Positions 1 to 8,404 of a stretch of 64,000 bases of DNA are shown here, piece after piece; position 1 is the first letter of the stretch; the number at the start of each line of letters is the position of its first letter. The stretch lies in the NCBI GenBank assembly GCA_019421015.1, contig JAHZGC010000015.1, forward strand, positions 17,773-81,772. The letters are read 5' to 3'. The notes beneath the pieces are model-generated. The model did no database searches, was not told the origin of the DNA, and worked only from the letters and a program-made list of their open reading frames with translations. This DNA comes from Coriobacteriaceae bacterium. Its GTDB lineage: Bacteria; Actinomycetota; Coriobacteriia; Coriobacteriales; UMGS124. The position numbers and the translations under genes are program-made.

Positions 1-1554
1 GCTGTCGGAGTTCTTTTCGACGTCGGCGTTCCAGGTGGCCAGGGTCTGGGCCAGCCCCTCGGGGTCGATGCCAAAGGGCTCGCAGACCTCTTCCAGGGTC
101 TCGCCGATCACCCAGGTGCCGTTGGCGTACATGGTGGCCGTCTCGTCGTAGGTCTCGGGGGTGTAGCCCTCGGCGGCCGCGTCGGCCTCGGTCATGACCA
201 TGTAGCCCACGCCGCCCTCCTGGGCCAGGATGCCCTTGCTCACCACGTCGCGGCGCTCGAGCTCCTCCACGAAGCGCTGGCCCGCGGTGTTCACGAGCAC
301 GGCGGTGCCGCTGGTGCGCACGCCGCCGCAGTCGAGCATGGTGCCGTCGGTGGTGCTGCCGTAGGGGTGGGTCTGGATCCACTCCATGCCTACCAGGTTG
401 GCGCCCAGCTCGGTGGCCAGCGCGATGCCGTCGCCGTCGGCTCCGCGCGAGTCGGTGCAGCGGTAGCGTTCGTCGAGCTCGGGGTCCCACTGCGAGCGCA
501 TCTGCACGTTGGCACCGAAGCCGCCGGTGGCTAGCACCACGGCCGGGGTGGCCACGGTGACCTCCTCGCCGGTGAGCTTGTCCTCCACCTTGACGCCGGT
601 CACGGCGTCGGCCTCGTCGGTCAGGATCTGGCTCACGCGGGCGTCGTTGAACATCTGGACGCCGGCTGTGCGGGCCTTCTTGGTCAGATGCACCACCGCG
701 CCCGCACCGTAGTCGACCGGGCAGGTGGAGCGGGCGCAGCTGTGGCCGCCGTCCTGCACCACAAAGGAGTACCAGGGCATCCCCACGTTAAAGGTGAGCC
801 AGTTAAAGGAGTCCAGGGCGCCGTCGCACAGGGTGTGCACCAGCTCGGGGTCGCCCAGGTTGTCGCCGCCCACGAGCATGTCCTCGGCCAGGGCGTCTGC
901 ACTGTCCTCGATGCCCTTGCGCTGCTGGGCCCAGCTGCCGGGGGCCGCGTAGCCAAAGCCCGAGAGCGCCGTGCTGCCGCCAAAGATGTCGAGCTTCTCC
1001 AGGAGCACCACCGACGCCCCCGCCTGTGCCGCGCTGATGGCTGCGGCCAGGCCTGCGCCGCCGGAGCCCACCACCACGACGTCGGCCTGCTCGGGGATCG
1101 CGGCCTCGCGGGTGCGCTCGGCCTTGGGGCGCTTCTCCCACTCCGAGGTGTCCTCGCCGGCATCCTCCAGGGCCGCGGCGATGGCGGCCTTGTAGGCAAA
1201 GCTCGTGATGGTGGCACCGCTCACGGAGTCGACGTTCAGGGTCTGGTCGCGCAGCACGAGCTCGCGGATGATGTCCTGGGCCGCGGTGCCCACGCTCAGG
1301 GTCTCGTGGGAGCGTAGCTCGTGGATGCGCACGAGTTTTCCGTCCTCGAGCGACACCTCCACGGTGAGGTCGCCGCCCTTGCCCTGGCCGGTGCCCACCC
1401 CGCCGTAGAAGCCGGGCGTGGCCGTGGCGTCGGCGCTCTCGTCGGCATAGGCGGCCGAAGCGGCCCCGAGGGCACAGGTCCCGGCGAGGGCCGCGGCCCC
1501 CGTCACGAACGAGCGGCGCGTGGTGGGGCAGGCGGGTGCGATGCGGTGCGTCAT
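1..1554 (-). CDS. Tat-exported FMN/FAD flavoprotein reductase (fumarate/urocanate reductase-like), partial
   Basis: The gene starts at ATG 1554 with a GGAGAG ribosome site just upstream and is still open at base 1, so the C-terminus is missing (518 codons present). Residues 10-40 are a Tat signal (TRRSFVTGAAALAG then an Ala-rich stretch ending AYA). An FMN-binding domain follows, with the covalent flavinylation motif SGAT in DSVSGATITS. A Rossmann FAD-binding site (DVVVVGSGGAGLAAA) opens the reductase domain. This layout is that of soluble flavocytochrome-type fumarate, urocanate or related enoate reductases that act outside the membrane using electrons from a quinol-linked donor. The substrate cannot be told because the active-site C-terminal part is outside the window. 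It is divergent from the LuxR gene at 1914, which probably regulates it. Confidence 0.85.
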   Translation of the reverse strand, partial: MTHRIAPACPTTRRSFVTGAAALAGTCALGAASAAYADESADATATPGFYGGVGTGQGKGGDLTVEVSLEDGKLVRIHELRSHETLSVGTAAQDIIRELVLRDQTLNVDSVSGATITSFAYKAAIAAALEDAGEDTSEWEKRPKAERTREAAIPEQADVVVVGSGGAGLAAAISAAQAGASVVLLEKLDIFGGSTALSGFGYAAPGSWAQQRKGIEDSADALAEDMLVGGDNLGDPELVHTLCDGALDSFNWLTFNVGMPWYSFVVQDGGHSCARSTCPVDYGAGAVVHLTKKARTAGVQMFNDARVSQILTDEADAVTGVKVEDKLTGEEVTVATPAVVLATGGFGANVQMRSQWDPELDERYRCTDSRGADGDGIALATELGANLVGMEWIQTHPYGSTTDGTMLDCGGVRTSGTAVLVNTAGQRFVEELERRDVVSKGILAQEGGVGYMVMTEADAAAEGYTPETYDETATMYANGTWVIGETLEEVCEPFGIDPEGLAQTLATWNADVEKNSDS

Positions 1555-1913
1555 GGTGTTCTCTCCAATCGTCGATGTGCGTTTGTGCGCGGGTTCGGGT
1601 GCGAGCTCCGCGGCCCGGTGGGGGCGTGGCGTCGCTTGCTGGCCACAACGGTAGGACAGAGGGTCTAGACAAAGCATCGGTTGTGGGACGATGGGTGAGC
1701 TTATTTGCCTAAGCAGGTCTATAAGCGTCTAAACATGCAGGTAGATGGGCTGATAAGTGCGATGTCTAGGCTGCGCTCGCTCCCGTCGCTGGGCCCCGTA
1801 TCCCGACCTAACCCGACTCCTCGGCGCACAGACTTACGCGGCTGCGCTACCATGCCACCGAGAGAGGCGGGAGTGCGCCGGGAAGGCGACGTCCCGCAGG
1901 GGAGGAAGGCATC
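1555..1913. promoter_or_regulatory. Divergent promoter region with a three-block element shared with the 7831-8404 region
   Basis: This 359-base gap separates the flavoprotein from the LuxR gene. It carries three blocks read on the plus strand: GCTTATTTGC (1699-1708), TAAGCGTCT (1722-1730) and ATGCAGGTAGAT (1735-1746). The same three blocks, in the same order and with spacing equal to within one base, occur at 7936-7984 upstream of the molybdoenzyme gene at 5182-7830. Both copies point the same way relative to the minus-strand reductase they precede. A shared promoter/operator is the simplest reading; the regulator is inferred to be LuxR-type. Confidence 0.55.
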
Positions 1914-3311
1914 GTGATCCAGAGTCTGTACAAGAAGCTCAAGTCTATCCCGCTGGTCCTTCTGGGCCTGGGCCTGTGCCGCGCCTGGTCGGTGGCCATG
2001 TTCTCGGGGGCGTATCCCAACGGCTTTGCGGGTGCGTTCATGCTCTTTGCGGCGAGTACCGCGGTGGGAGGCCTGGTGCTGGCCGCGCTGGCTCCAAGGG
2101 TTTCTCCGCTGTACAAGAACAAGCACCTGCTGCTTGCGGCCGCCCTGCTCATGGGGCTGGGGACCGCCGGCTTCGGGCTGTTTTCCTTTGCCATCCCCAA
2201 CCAGGCCATCTTGGCCGTCATGACCGTGGGGGCGGGCCTGGGCGGCGCGGTGCTGCAACTGGCTTGGTGCGAGTGCCTGGGATGCTTCAACCCCATGCGG
2301 GTGTGCCTGTACCACGCAGGGGCCATCGGGCTGGGGGCCGTGCTTGCGATTCTGATCTATGGGTTGGTGCCGTTGTGGGTGGCGGTGGTTTCGGTGATCC
2401 TGCCGCTCGTCTCGCTGCTGTGGTGTCACGAGGGTATCCAGCTTGCCGACGAGCGCGACCTGCCCACCGGTCGCAAAGACTCCGATGCCGTGACCTTTCC
2501 ATGGAAGCCTGTGGCGCTCATGGCGGTGTGCGCGTTCGCTTCGGGGTTCAATAACATGGACATGCAGGGCGACGGCATGAACCTCATCGGCTCGCTCGGT
2601 GAGCTCTGCGTGATGGCCGCCGTGGTGCTGGGCGTGCTGGCCGACCGGCGGCGCTTCAACTTCGCCTCGCTCTTTAAATTCGCCATGCCGCTTACGGTGA
2701 TCAGCCTCATGCTCGTTGTGCCGGCGCTGGGGTCGATGGCGCCCATTTCGGCGTTCTGCTACTCGGGCGGCGACGCGGCACTCTCGGTGCTCGTGATGGT
2801 CATCATGTGCAGCCTGGTGTACCGCTTCGGCGTGAACGCCGTGCGCCTGAACGGCATCGAGCGCGGCGTGCGCTACCTGTGCCTGGCGGGCGGCTGGATG
2901 CTGCGCGAGCTTGTGGCGGGCGCGCTCACGGCCGAGGCGCTGGCCGTGGTGCAGGTCGTGGCGCTCGCCCTGGTGGTGGTGGCGTTCGTGGCCATCTTCT
3001 ACACCGAGGACAGCCTGGCGTCGCTGTGGGGCGCGGCCGTGAAGACCGCCGAGGTCACCCCCGAAGCAGAAATGCGAGCCGCCCGGGCCATCGCGGCCGG
3101 ACGACTCGCCAAGGAGTACGGTCTGACCCCGCGCGAGGGCGAGGTCCTGCAGCTGCTCGCCCAGGGGACGAGCCTGCTCGATATCGAGAAGAGCCTGTTC
3201 ATCGCCCAGGGGACGCTGCGGGCCCACATCAACCACATCTACACCAAAATGGACATCCATAGCCGCGACGAGCTGCGGGGCCTCATCGAGAAGGCCGTGG
3301 AGGCGGTGTAG
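1914..3311 (+). CDS. Membrane-anchored LuxR-type transcriptional regulator
   Basis: 465 residues, GTG start at 1914 with GGGGAGGAAGG upstream. The first ~370 residues are hydrophobic with about ten to twelve predicted membrane spans, resembling an MFS-like sensor domain. A C-terminal LuxR/GerE helix-turn-helix (residues ~400-465) contains GLTPREGEVLQLLAQG, a recognition helix around IAQGTLRAHINHIYTK, and HSRDELRGLIE. Proteins of this layout are expanded in Eggerthellaceae next to respiratory reductases and are thought to sense a ligand at the membrane. The gene is divergent from the flavoprotein at 1-1554 and convergent with torD at 3639, so the flavoprotein is the likely target. The ligand is unknown. 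Confidence 0.85.
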   Translation: MIQSLYKKLKSIPLVLLGLGLCRAWSVAMFSGAYPNGFAGAFMLFAASTAVGGLVLAALAPRVSPLYKNKHLLLAAALLMGLGTAGFGLFSFAIPNQAILAVMTVGAGLGGAVLQLAWCECLGCFNPMRVCLYHAGAIGLGAVLAILIYGLVPLWVAVVSVILPLVSLLWCHEGIQLADERDLPTGRKDSDAVTFPWKPVALMAVCAFASGFNNMDMQGDGMNLIGSLGELCVMAAVVLGVLADRRRFNFASLFKFAMPLTVISLMLVVPALGSMAPISAFCYSGGDAALSVLVMVIMCSLVYRFGVNAVRLNGIERGVRYLCLAGGWMLRELVAGALTAEALAVVQVVALALVVVAFVAIFYTEDSLASLWGAAVKTAEVTPEAEMRAARAIAAGRLAKEYGLTPREGEVLQLLAQGTSLLDIEKSLFIAQGTLRAHINHIYTKMDIHSRDELRGLIEKAVEAV

Positions 3312-3363
3312 GGGAGCGGGGATGTGGAGGGGCGGCGGGATGACGCCGAAGACCCAGATACAT

Positions 3364-3556
3364 CCGCATAATCAGGGTTCTGGATAGGCGCGGGAACCGC
3401 GTTGGCGGTCGCGTTGGGCGACAGAGAGCTCGAGTGGCTGGGGACGTTCGATAAAACCGCAGGTGAGCAGGGTGTTGGCTGCAGGGGGCTTCTCGCCTCG
3501 CGGTCGAGCCGGGAACATCGGGGCCCGGCGGCCTATCCAGAACCCTGATTATGCGG
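3364..3556. repeat. 193-bp element bounded by perfect 25-bp inverted repeats
   Basis: In the gap 3312-3638, where two genes converge, bases 3364-3388 (beginning CCGCATAATCAGGG) are the exact reverse complement of 3532-3556. The 143 bases between them contain no convincing gene. They hold the sequence AAAACCGCAGGTGA (3453-3466), a version of the ACCTGC motif found in several promoters of this window. The shape suggests either a small non-autonomous mobile element or a long two-way terminator structure. I see no clear target duplication. Confidence 0.6.
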
Positions 3557-3638
3557 AAAGATCTCGGGTTTTAGAACGTGCCCGATTCCCGGTTGCAAAG
3601 AGTGCTTGCCCGATTCCCGGCTTGCCTCGTCCGCGAAC

Positions 3639-4412
3639 CTACCTTCCGGTACCGCCCACGGCCGCCAGTTCGGCTACCACCTGGGCCGCCGCCTGCGGGT
3701 ACAGCCGCGCCCTGCGTACCAGGGGAGAGGCCCCCAGCTCGTCGGAGAACCTCTCCGCCCACGGTCGCATGTGCTCGGTCGCAAAGGCGTCGCGCTCCGC
3801 CAACGCCGCGTCGCAGGAAGCCCGGTCGCCCCTGTCGAGCGCGTCGCAGGCTGCGTAGGTGAGCTCGGCCAAAAACGCCAGCTCAAAGGCCAAGTGATCG
3901 TCGGCCTCGTGGGGGTAACCGCTGGGGAGAAACCCGCGGGCCGCATAGGCCCTGCGCACCGCGAGCGTCTCGGAGCCAAAGAGCGCGCCGTCGGCCTCGA
4001 GGTAGCACGACCCCCAGGGCTGGGCTGACCTGGCCCCGGGCCTCTCAAGCAGCACGGTGTACTCGTCGCCAAGCCTGTCGAGCGTCGCGGCGGGGTCGCG
4101 CCCCCAGGCGTCGGTCAGCTCGGCGAGGGCGCGGGGAAGGGGGCCGTTGTCGGCCACGGGCACCTCGCCGTTGGCCACGGCGCCCCCGTCGCTCGGCACG
4201 TCGGCGCCGGCGCCCTCGAACACCTGCGCCGCCTCGGGCCGGCCCAGCGCCGCGAGCAGCCCCTCGCTCGGCTTTTGGCCGAACACCGCCGCCAACAGCT
4301 CAAAGGCTCGTCCCTGCCGCTCGAGCTCTGCCGCCTGCGCTGCAGAGAAAACTCCGACCTCCGCGGTCTTCTCACCGCACGCCCTCTCGTCGCGTGCCCC
4401 CGCCGCGCCCAT
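3639..4412 (-). CDS. TorD/DmsD-family molybdoenzyme chaperone
   Basis: 257 residues, last gene of a three-gene minus-strand operon. Its ATG (4412) overlaps the stop of the Fe-S subunit gene in a TAATG junction, so the two are translationally coupled. The all-helical sequence carries TorD-family features: the DRLGDEYTVLLERPG region, the PWGSCYLEADGALFGSETLAVRRAY segment, and an acidic C-terminal half with HEADDHLAFELAFLAEL. TorD-type proteins bind the Tat signal of a molybdoenzyme and help insert the cofactor before export. The partner here is almost certainly the catalytic subunit at 5182-7830. The protein is slightly longer than the family norm because of a variable middle stretch at ~60-95. 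Confidence 0.85.
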   Translation of the reverse strand: MGAAGARDERACGEKTAEVGVFSAAQAAELERQGRAFELLAAVFGQKPSEGLLAALGRPEAAQVFEGAGADVPSDGGAVANGEVPVADNGPLPRALAELTDAWGRDPAATLDRLGDEYTVLLERPGARSAQPWGSCYLEADGALFGSETLAVRRAYAARGFLPSGYPHEADDHLAFELAFLAELTYAACDALDRGDRASCDAALAERDAFATEHMRPWAERFSDELGASPLVRRARLYPQAAAQVVAELAAVGGTGR

Positions 4413-5035
4413 TACGCGATCTCCTCGGGGGAGTTGCCCAGGCTTCCCTCACCGCCCAGCGCGCAGAAGCGCGAGGTGCCGATGACCATCGAGGGTCCGG
4501 TGGCCTCGGGCGACGCCAGCGGCTCCAGCCATGCGCCCTCGCCGTGACGCTCGCGCAGCTCGTCGATGTCGCCCCAGTCCAGGCAGCGCATGAGGCAGGC
4601 GTCCACGCAGGCGGGGTTCTGGCCGGCGTCCACCAGGTCGCGGCACAGGTCGCACTTGCCCATCACGCCGGCGGCGCTTATGAGGTGCGGGGCGTTGTAG
4701 GGGCAGGCCTGGGCGCAGGCGCCGCAGCCGACGCAGATTTCCTGGTCCACGTAGACAATGCCGTCGTCGCGCTTGGTCATGGCACCGGTGGGGCAGGCGG
4801 CCACGCAGGCCGGGTCGGCGCAGTGCATGCACGAGACCGACACGCTGTAGGCGTACACGCCGGCGGGCACGGGCACGCCGCTGCCGTTGTCCTGCCAGCT
4901 GCCGACCTCCCAGTCGATGACGCGGCGGTACTTCTCACCTGCGGCGGAGCCGTTCTTGTCGATGCAGGCCGCCATGCAGGCGCGGCACGACCCGCAGCGG
5001 TCGGCGTCAAAGTAGAACCCAAGCTGCTTGCTCAT
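4412..5035 (-). CDS. DmsB-type 4Fe-4S electron-transfer subunit
   Basis: 207 residues; ATG at 5035 follows GAAAGGACGACTTTC. Four ferredoxin-type cysteine sets are visible: CGSCRACMAAC (residues 15-25), CMHCADPACVAACPTGA, CVGCGACAQACPYNAP and CDLCRDL...CVDAC. This is the normal four-cluster DmsB pattern. It passes electrons between a quinol-linked donor and the molybdoenzyme. It lies between the catalytic subunit (5182-7830) and torD, with a 146-base gap upstream holding a hairpin. No membrane anchor (DmsC/NrfD) gene is present in this operon, so the link to the quinone pool must be supplied from elsewhere. Confidence 0.92.
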   Translation of the reverse strand: MSKQLGFYFDADRCGSCRACMAACIDKNGSAAGEKYRRVIDWEVGSWQDNGSGVPVPAGVYAYSVSVSCMHCADPACVAACPTGAMTKRDDGIVYVDQEICVGCGACAQACPYNAPHLISAAGVMGKCDLCRDLVDAGQNPACVDACLMRCLDWGDIDELRERHGEGAWLEPLASPEATGPSMVIGTSRFCALGGEGSLGNSPEEIA

Positions 5036-5062
5036 GAAAGTCGTCCTTTCGGGTATGGGGAG

Positions 5063-5107
5063 AAAGGCCTCGTGGCCAAGGGCCGGTCCTGAGGTCGCGA
5101 GGCCTTT
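5063..5107. other. Hairpin in the spacer between catalytic and Fe-S subunit genes
   Basis: AAAGGCCTCG (5063-5072) pairs with CGAGGCCTTT (5098-5107). The pair sits between the stop of the catalytic gene and the start of the Fe-S subunit gene, so it could end some transcripts or protect the upstream message. No uridine tract follows it on the minus strand. Confidence 0.4.
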
Positions 5108-5181
5108 TCCGCCGGGGGTTTACGAAAACGTGGCACCGTTCCTGGAAGCGAAGCGGCGTCCTTGGGAACGTGGCGCTGTTC

Positions 5182-7830
5182 CTACTCGATTACGGGTATC
5201 ACAGGGGGCTGCAGGTAGTCGGGCTCGAGCGGCTCGCCGTCCCAGGGCTCCACGTTCACGAGCACGGTGTTCGACGCGCACTGCCCCGCGCCCACCAGGA
5301 TGCCGCCGGTCAGGGTGTTCACGTTGCAGCCGCGGTCCACGCCGGTCTGTTCGTCCAGGGCGGTCCAGTTGCCCTGGCCCACCAGGACTACGCCCGGCAT
5401 CACGCGCGGGGTGGTGCGCACGCGGCGCAGCGCCTGGCCGTGGTCGTTGGAGAGCAGCGCGGTCTGGCCCGACTCAAGGCCGGCGGCCGCGGCGTCGGCG
5501 GGGTTCATGAACAGGTCGTTCGAGAAGATCTCGTTCAGGCTCTTGACGTTGGGCATGGCCGAGTGGGCCTGGCGCGCCACGTGGATGCCGAGCATCTGGA
5601 AGGGGTGCGCGCCCTTCTGCTTGGCCTTCCAGTCGGCAAAGGTCTCCTCGTAGCCCTCCACGGCCGGCATGTACTTGGGGATGGGATCGATGGGCGTGGT
5701 GCCGTAGTTGTCCATGCGCTCTACCAGGGCACGCGAGAAGATCTCGAGCTTGCCGGTGGCCGTGTCCACGGGGCACCCCTCGGGGTCGGCCTTGAAGTCG
5801 GCCAAGGCGCACCACTCCAGGGCGTCTCCCTCGCTGCGGGGCACCTGGTAGCCGCCGTTGGCGTGCAGCTCCTCCAGCGGCACGCGGCCGTCGTGGGGCT
5901 CGCAGGTCAGACCGTACTTCTCGATGTCCTCGGCGCTCACCTGGGCCAGCGGCTCCCAGCCCGAGCCGTCGGGGAGCATGACTTGGGCCTCCGCCACGAG
6001 CATGGCGGCGTCGGTCTCCTGGTCGGCCGGGGCCACGATAGCCGGGTCGATGCCCAAACGCTTGGCCAGCTCCACGTCGACCCACCAGTCGGGCTTGGCC
6101 TCGAAGCAGGGCTCTACGATCTTGCTGCCCCATACCACGGTCTCGGCGTTGATGGCGTCGGCGTAGCCGTTATCGCGCTCCCAGGGGGTGGCGATGGGCA
6201 GCACGATGTCGGCAAACTGTGCGTCGGGGCACATCACGAAGTCCGAGACCACCACGAAGTCCACCTTGCCCGGGGCCCGGTAGGCCTCGATGGCCGTGGT
6301 CTGGTCCACGTTCTGATTGAACTGGCCGCTGGGCCCGATCTTGGCCAGGCACTTGATGTTGACCGTGCGCTCGCCGCGGGTGAAGTCGGTGTGTTTGCCG
6401 GTGAGCACAGCCTTCCAGAACTCGGCGTAGGCGATGCCGTAGTACTGCTCGGGGTCGTAGATGCCGTGCTCCAGCGCCCAGTCGCCGCGCGGCAGCGTGC
6501 AACCCACGTTCTCGATCCAGGGGGTCACGCCGTCGCCCAAGGCCACGAGCGAGCGGCTGCCCACCACGCCCTTGGAGCCGTCGGCGGTGCCTACCTCGGC
6601 GCCCGGCTCGCCCACGTTGCCGGTCATCCAGCCCACGGTGTAGAGCATGTGGGCCGTTTGGGCGCCGTTCCAAGTGCGGCCGATGGCCTGGCCGGCCTTG
6701 AGGGTCATGGGCTTCACCGTGGCCATCTGCTCGGCCAGGCTGCGGATCTGGGCCGGGTCGGTGCCGCAGATCTCGCTGGCCCACTCGGGGGTCTTGGGCA
6801 CGCCGTCGTTGACGCCCAGGATGTAGTCCTTGAAGTTCTCGGAACCATCCTCGCCCTCGGGCATGTGGTCGGCGTCGAAGCCCACGCAGTGGGTGTCCAG
6901 GAACTCCTGGTCCTGCCAGCCGTTCTCGATCATGGTGTAGGCGATGGCGGCCAAAAGCGCGCCGTCGGTGCCGGGGCGCACGGGCACCCATTCGTCGGCC
7001 AAGCTCTGGCAGCTGGGGCTGAACCACGGGTCGACCACGATCACCTTGGCACCGGCGTCCTTGGCCTGGCGCAGGTAGTGGGTGTTGCTGCCACCCAGCG
7101 AGTAGATGGGGTTCAGGCCCCACAGCACGATGAGCTTGGCCTTGCGCAGGCTCAGGCGGTCATTGTTGCCCTTGCCGTAGCTGCCGTTCACCGTGTTGCC
7201 CACCAGGGCCCAGCCGCCCTGGGACTGCTGGCCCCAGATGCTCGTGTAGCCGCCCGAGGCGGAGAGGATGCTCACCGGCGCGAGGCTCGGCGAGGCGATC
7301 GAGAGGTCGCCGTAGGTGGAGCGGATGCGCGTGAACTCGCTCGCGATGTAGTCGAGCGCCTCGTCCCACGAGATGCGCTCCCACACGTCGCGGCCGCGCA
7401 GGGAGTTGTCGCCCGTACCGCCCGGCTCCCAGTGCTTGCGCTTCATGGGGTAACGCAGGCGGTCGGTGCCGCATACGAGCTGACGCAGGCTGTGGCCCTT
7501 GACGCAGCTGCGCTGCTGGGGAAAGTCGGGGGTGTCGGGGTGGCTGTCGTCGGTCTTCTGGCGCACCACCAGGCCGTCGACCACGTAGGCCTTGTTGATG
7601 CAGCCGCAGTGGCAGGTCATCCAGCAGCCGGCCGTGCGCCACTCGCCGCCGTCGAGGTCCAGGGCGTCGAGCCGCTCGTCGGTGGCCTTCTCGAGCGCAC
7701 GGGCCGAAGGCGCGTTCACGAGCGTGGCCCCTCCCAGGGCCGCCAATCCAGCCACGAAGTTGCGACGGGTCAGATGGGGTACGCCGGAGGCGGTGGTGCT
7801 ATTGCTTTGCGTGGGTGCCGTAGGTGCCAT
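5182..7830 (-). CDS. Molybdopterin oxidoreductase catalytic subunit (DmsA/TorA-like, Tat-exported)
   Basis: 882 residues. I place the start at ATG 7830, preceded by GAAGAGGAGACCC; an in-frame ATG 22 codons earlier would only add a charged leader before the Tat signal. The Tat signal is LTRRNFVAGLAALGG at residues ~20-45. A cysteine cluster near the N-terminus (CWMTCHCGC...C) would hold a 4Fe-4S cluster. Cofactor-binding segments are intact: LIVLWGLNPIYSLGGSN, KVIVVDPWFSPSC and the C-terminal molydopterin-dinucleotide domain. The enzyme reduces an unknown substrate outside the membrane; DMSO-reductase relatives use S- or N-oxides, but the substrate is not predictable here. Heads the operon with dmsB-like and torD-like genes. 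Confidence 0.88.
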   Translation of the reverse strand: MAPTAPTQSNSTTASGVPHLTRRNFVAGLAALGGATLVNAPSARALEKATDERLDALDLDGGEWRTAGCWMTCHCGCINKAYVVDGLVVRQKTDDSHPDTPDFPQQRSCVKGHSLRQLVCGTDRLRYPMKRKHWEPGGTGDNSLRGRDVWERISWDEALDYIASEFTRIRSTYGDLSIASPSLAPVSILSASGGYTSIWGQQSQGGWALVGNTVNGSYGKGNNDRLSLRKAKLIVLWGLNPIYSLGGSNTHYLRQAKDAGAKVIVVDPWFSPSCQSLADEWVPVRPGTDGALLAAIAYTMIENGWQDQEFLDTHCVGFDADHMPEGEDGSENFKDYILGVNDGVPKTPEWASEICGTDPAQIRSLAEQMATVKPMTLKAGQAIGRTWNGAQTAHMLYTVGWMTGNVGEPGAEVGTADGSKGVVGSRSLVALGDGVTPWIENVGCTLPRGDWALEHGIYDPEQYYGIAYAEFWKAVLTGKHTDFTRGERTVNIKCLAKIGPSGQFNQNVDQTTAIEAYRAPGKVDFVVVSDFVMCPDAQFADIVLPIATPWERDNGYADAINAETVVWGSKIVEPCFEAKPDWWVDVELAKRLGIDPAIVAPADQETDAAMLVAEAQVMLPDGSGWEPLAQVSAEDIEKYGLTCEPHDGRVPLEELHANGGYQVPRSEGDALEWCALADFKADPEGCPVDTATGKLEIFSRALVERMDNYGTTPIDPIPKYMPAVEGYEETFADWKAKQKGAHPFQMLGIHVARQAHSAMPNVKSLNEIFSNDLFMNPADAAAAGLESGQTALLSNDHGQALRRVRTTPRVMPGVVLVGQGNWTALDEQTGVDRGCNVNTLTGGILVGAGQCASNTVLVNVEPWDGEPLEPDYLQPPVIPVIE

Positions 7831-8404
7831 GGGTCTCCTCTTCCTCTTGTTGCCGTTGGTTCGCTCTTGCTGCGATCCGGTGCCCACAATAGGCAAGGGC
7901 GTCCGGCGGCGAATCAGCGACGGGAGGTGGAGGTGGCTTATTTGCTACTTACGGGCGTGTAAGCGTCTGTTTATGCAGGTAGATTGTGGTGTTGAGAGAG
8001 GCGTTCAGATTGTGGGCTCCTAGCCGGCGCGCGCATGGCCGGCGTGTGGGCTAGGCGCCCTCTCCCGTAGGCCTCCTCCCATGGACGAAATCGGAGGAAT
8101 GCGACTTTGCAGGGGGTGCGCGTGGACGAGATCGGAGGAATGCGACGCGGTTTTGGGAGTCTGCCGGCGGATCGCGGATAAGCTCTCCCCTTTTACCAGG
8201 GGAGATACCCGCATCACCAATCGTGCTACCGACAAACCACGTCGCAAACTTCCTATCTCGTCCACTGCTGTCCTGCCAAAAGTCGCAAACCTCCGGTTTC
8301 AGCCAGCATCGATCCCGACCCGTCTCTTTGGACCACCCACGACGTGTCTGCTGGCCCTCGGTCCACATTCTTGGCTACGGGGCGGCGGTTTATCGCGGCG
8401 TTCG
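7831..8404. promoter_or_regulatory. Upstream region of the 5182-7830 operon: shared promoter element plus short repeats
   Basis: This 574-base gap has no credible gene. Bases 7936-7984 repeat the three-block element seen at 1699-1746 (GCTTATTTGC, TAAGCGTCT, ATGCAGGTAGAT). They lie 106-154 bases upstream of the ATG of the minus-strand operon and are likely its promoter or operator. The far half (8082-8296) contains a cluster of TGGACGA-type repeats described separately. Confidence 0.55.
8082..8296. repeat. Cluster of TGGACGARAT-type short repeats
   Basis: Two direct copies of TGGACGA(A/G)ATCGGAGGAAT followed by GCGAC occur at 8082-8105 and 8123-8146. An inverted copy is at 8241-8264 (GTCGCAAACTTCCTATCTCG then TCCA), and a partial inverted copy at 8282-8296. 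The copies are out of frame with each other, so they are not coding. Related copies occur at 40558-40787. Confidence 0.55.

Noticed and set aside
5170..7962. Long plus-strand open frames opposite the minus-strand molybdoenzymes (5170-7962 and 10265-12931)
   Set aside because: Same shadow effect; no ribosome sites and no recognisable domains, while the minus-strand frames encode complete enzymes.
8082..8296. CRISPR array
   Set aside because: The repeats are irregularly spaced, in both orientations, and there are no cas genes in the window.
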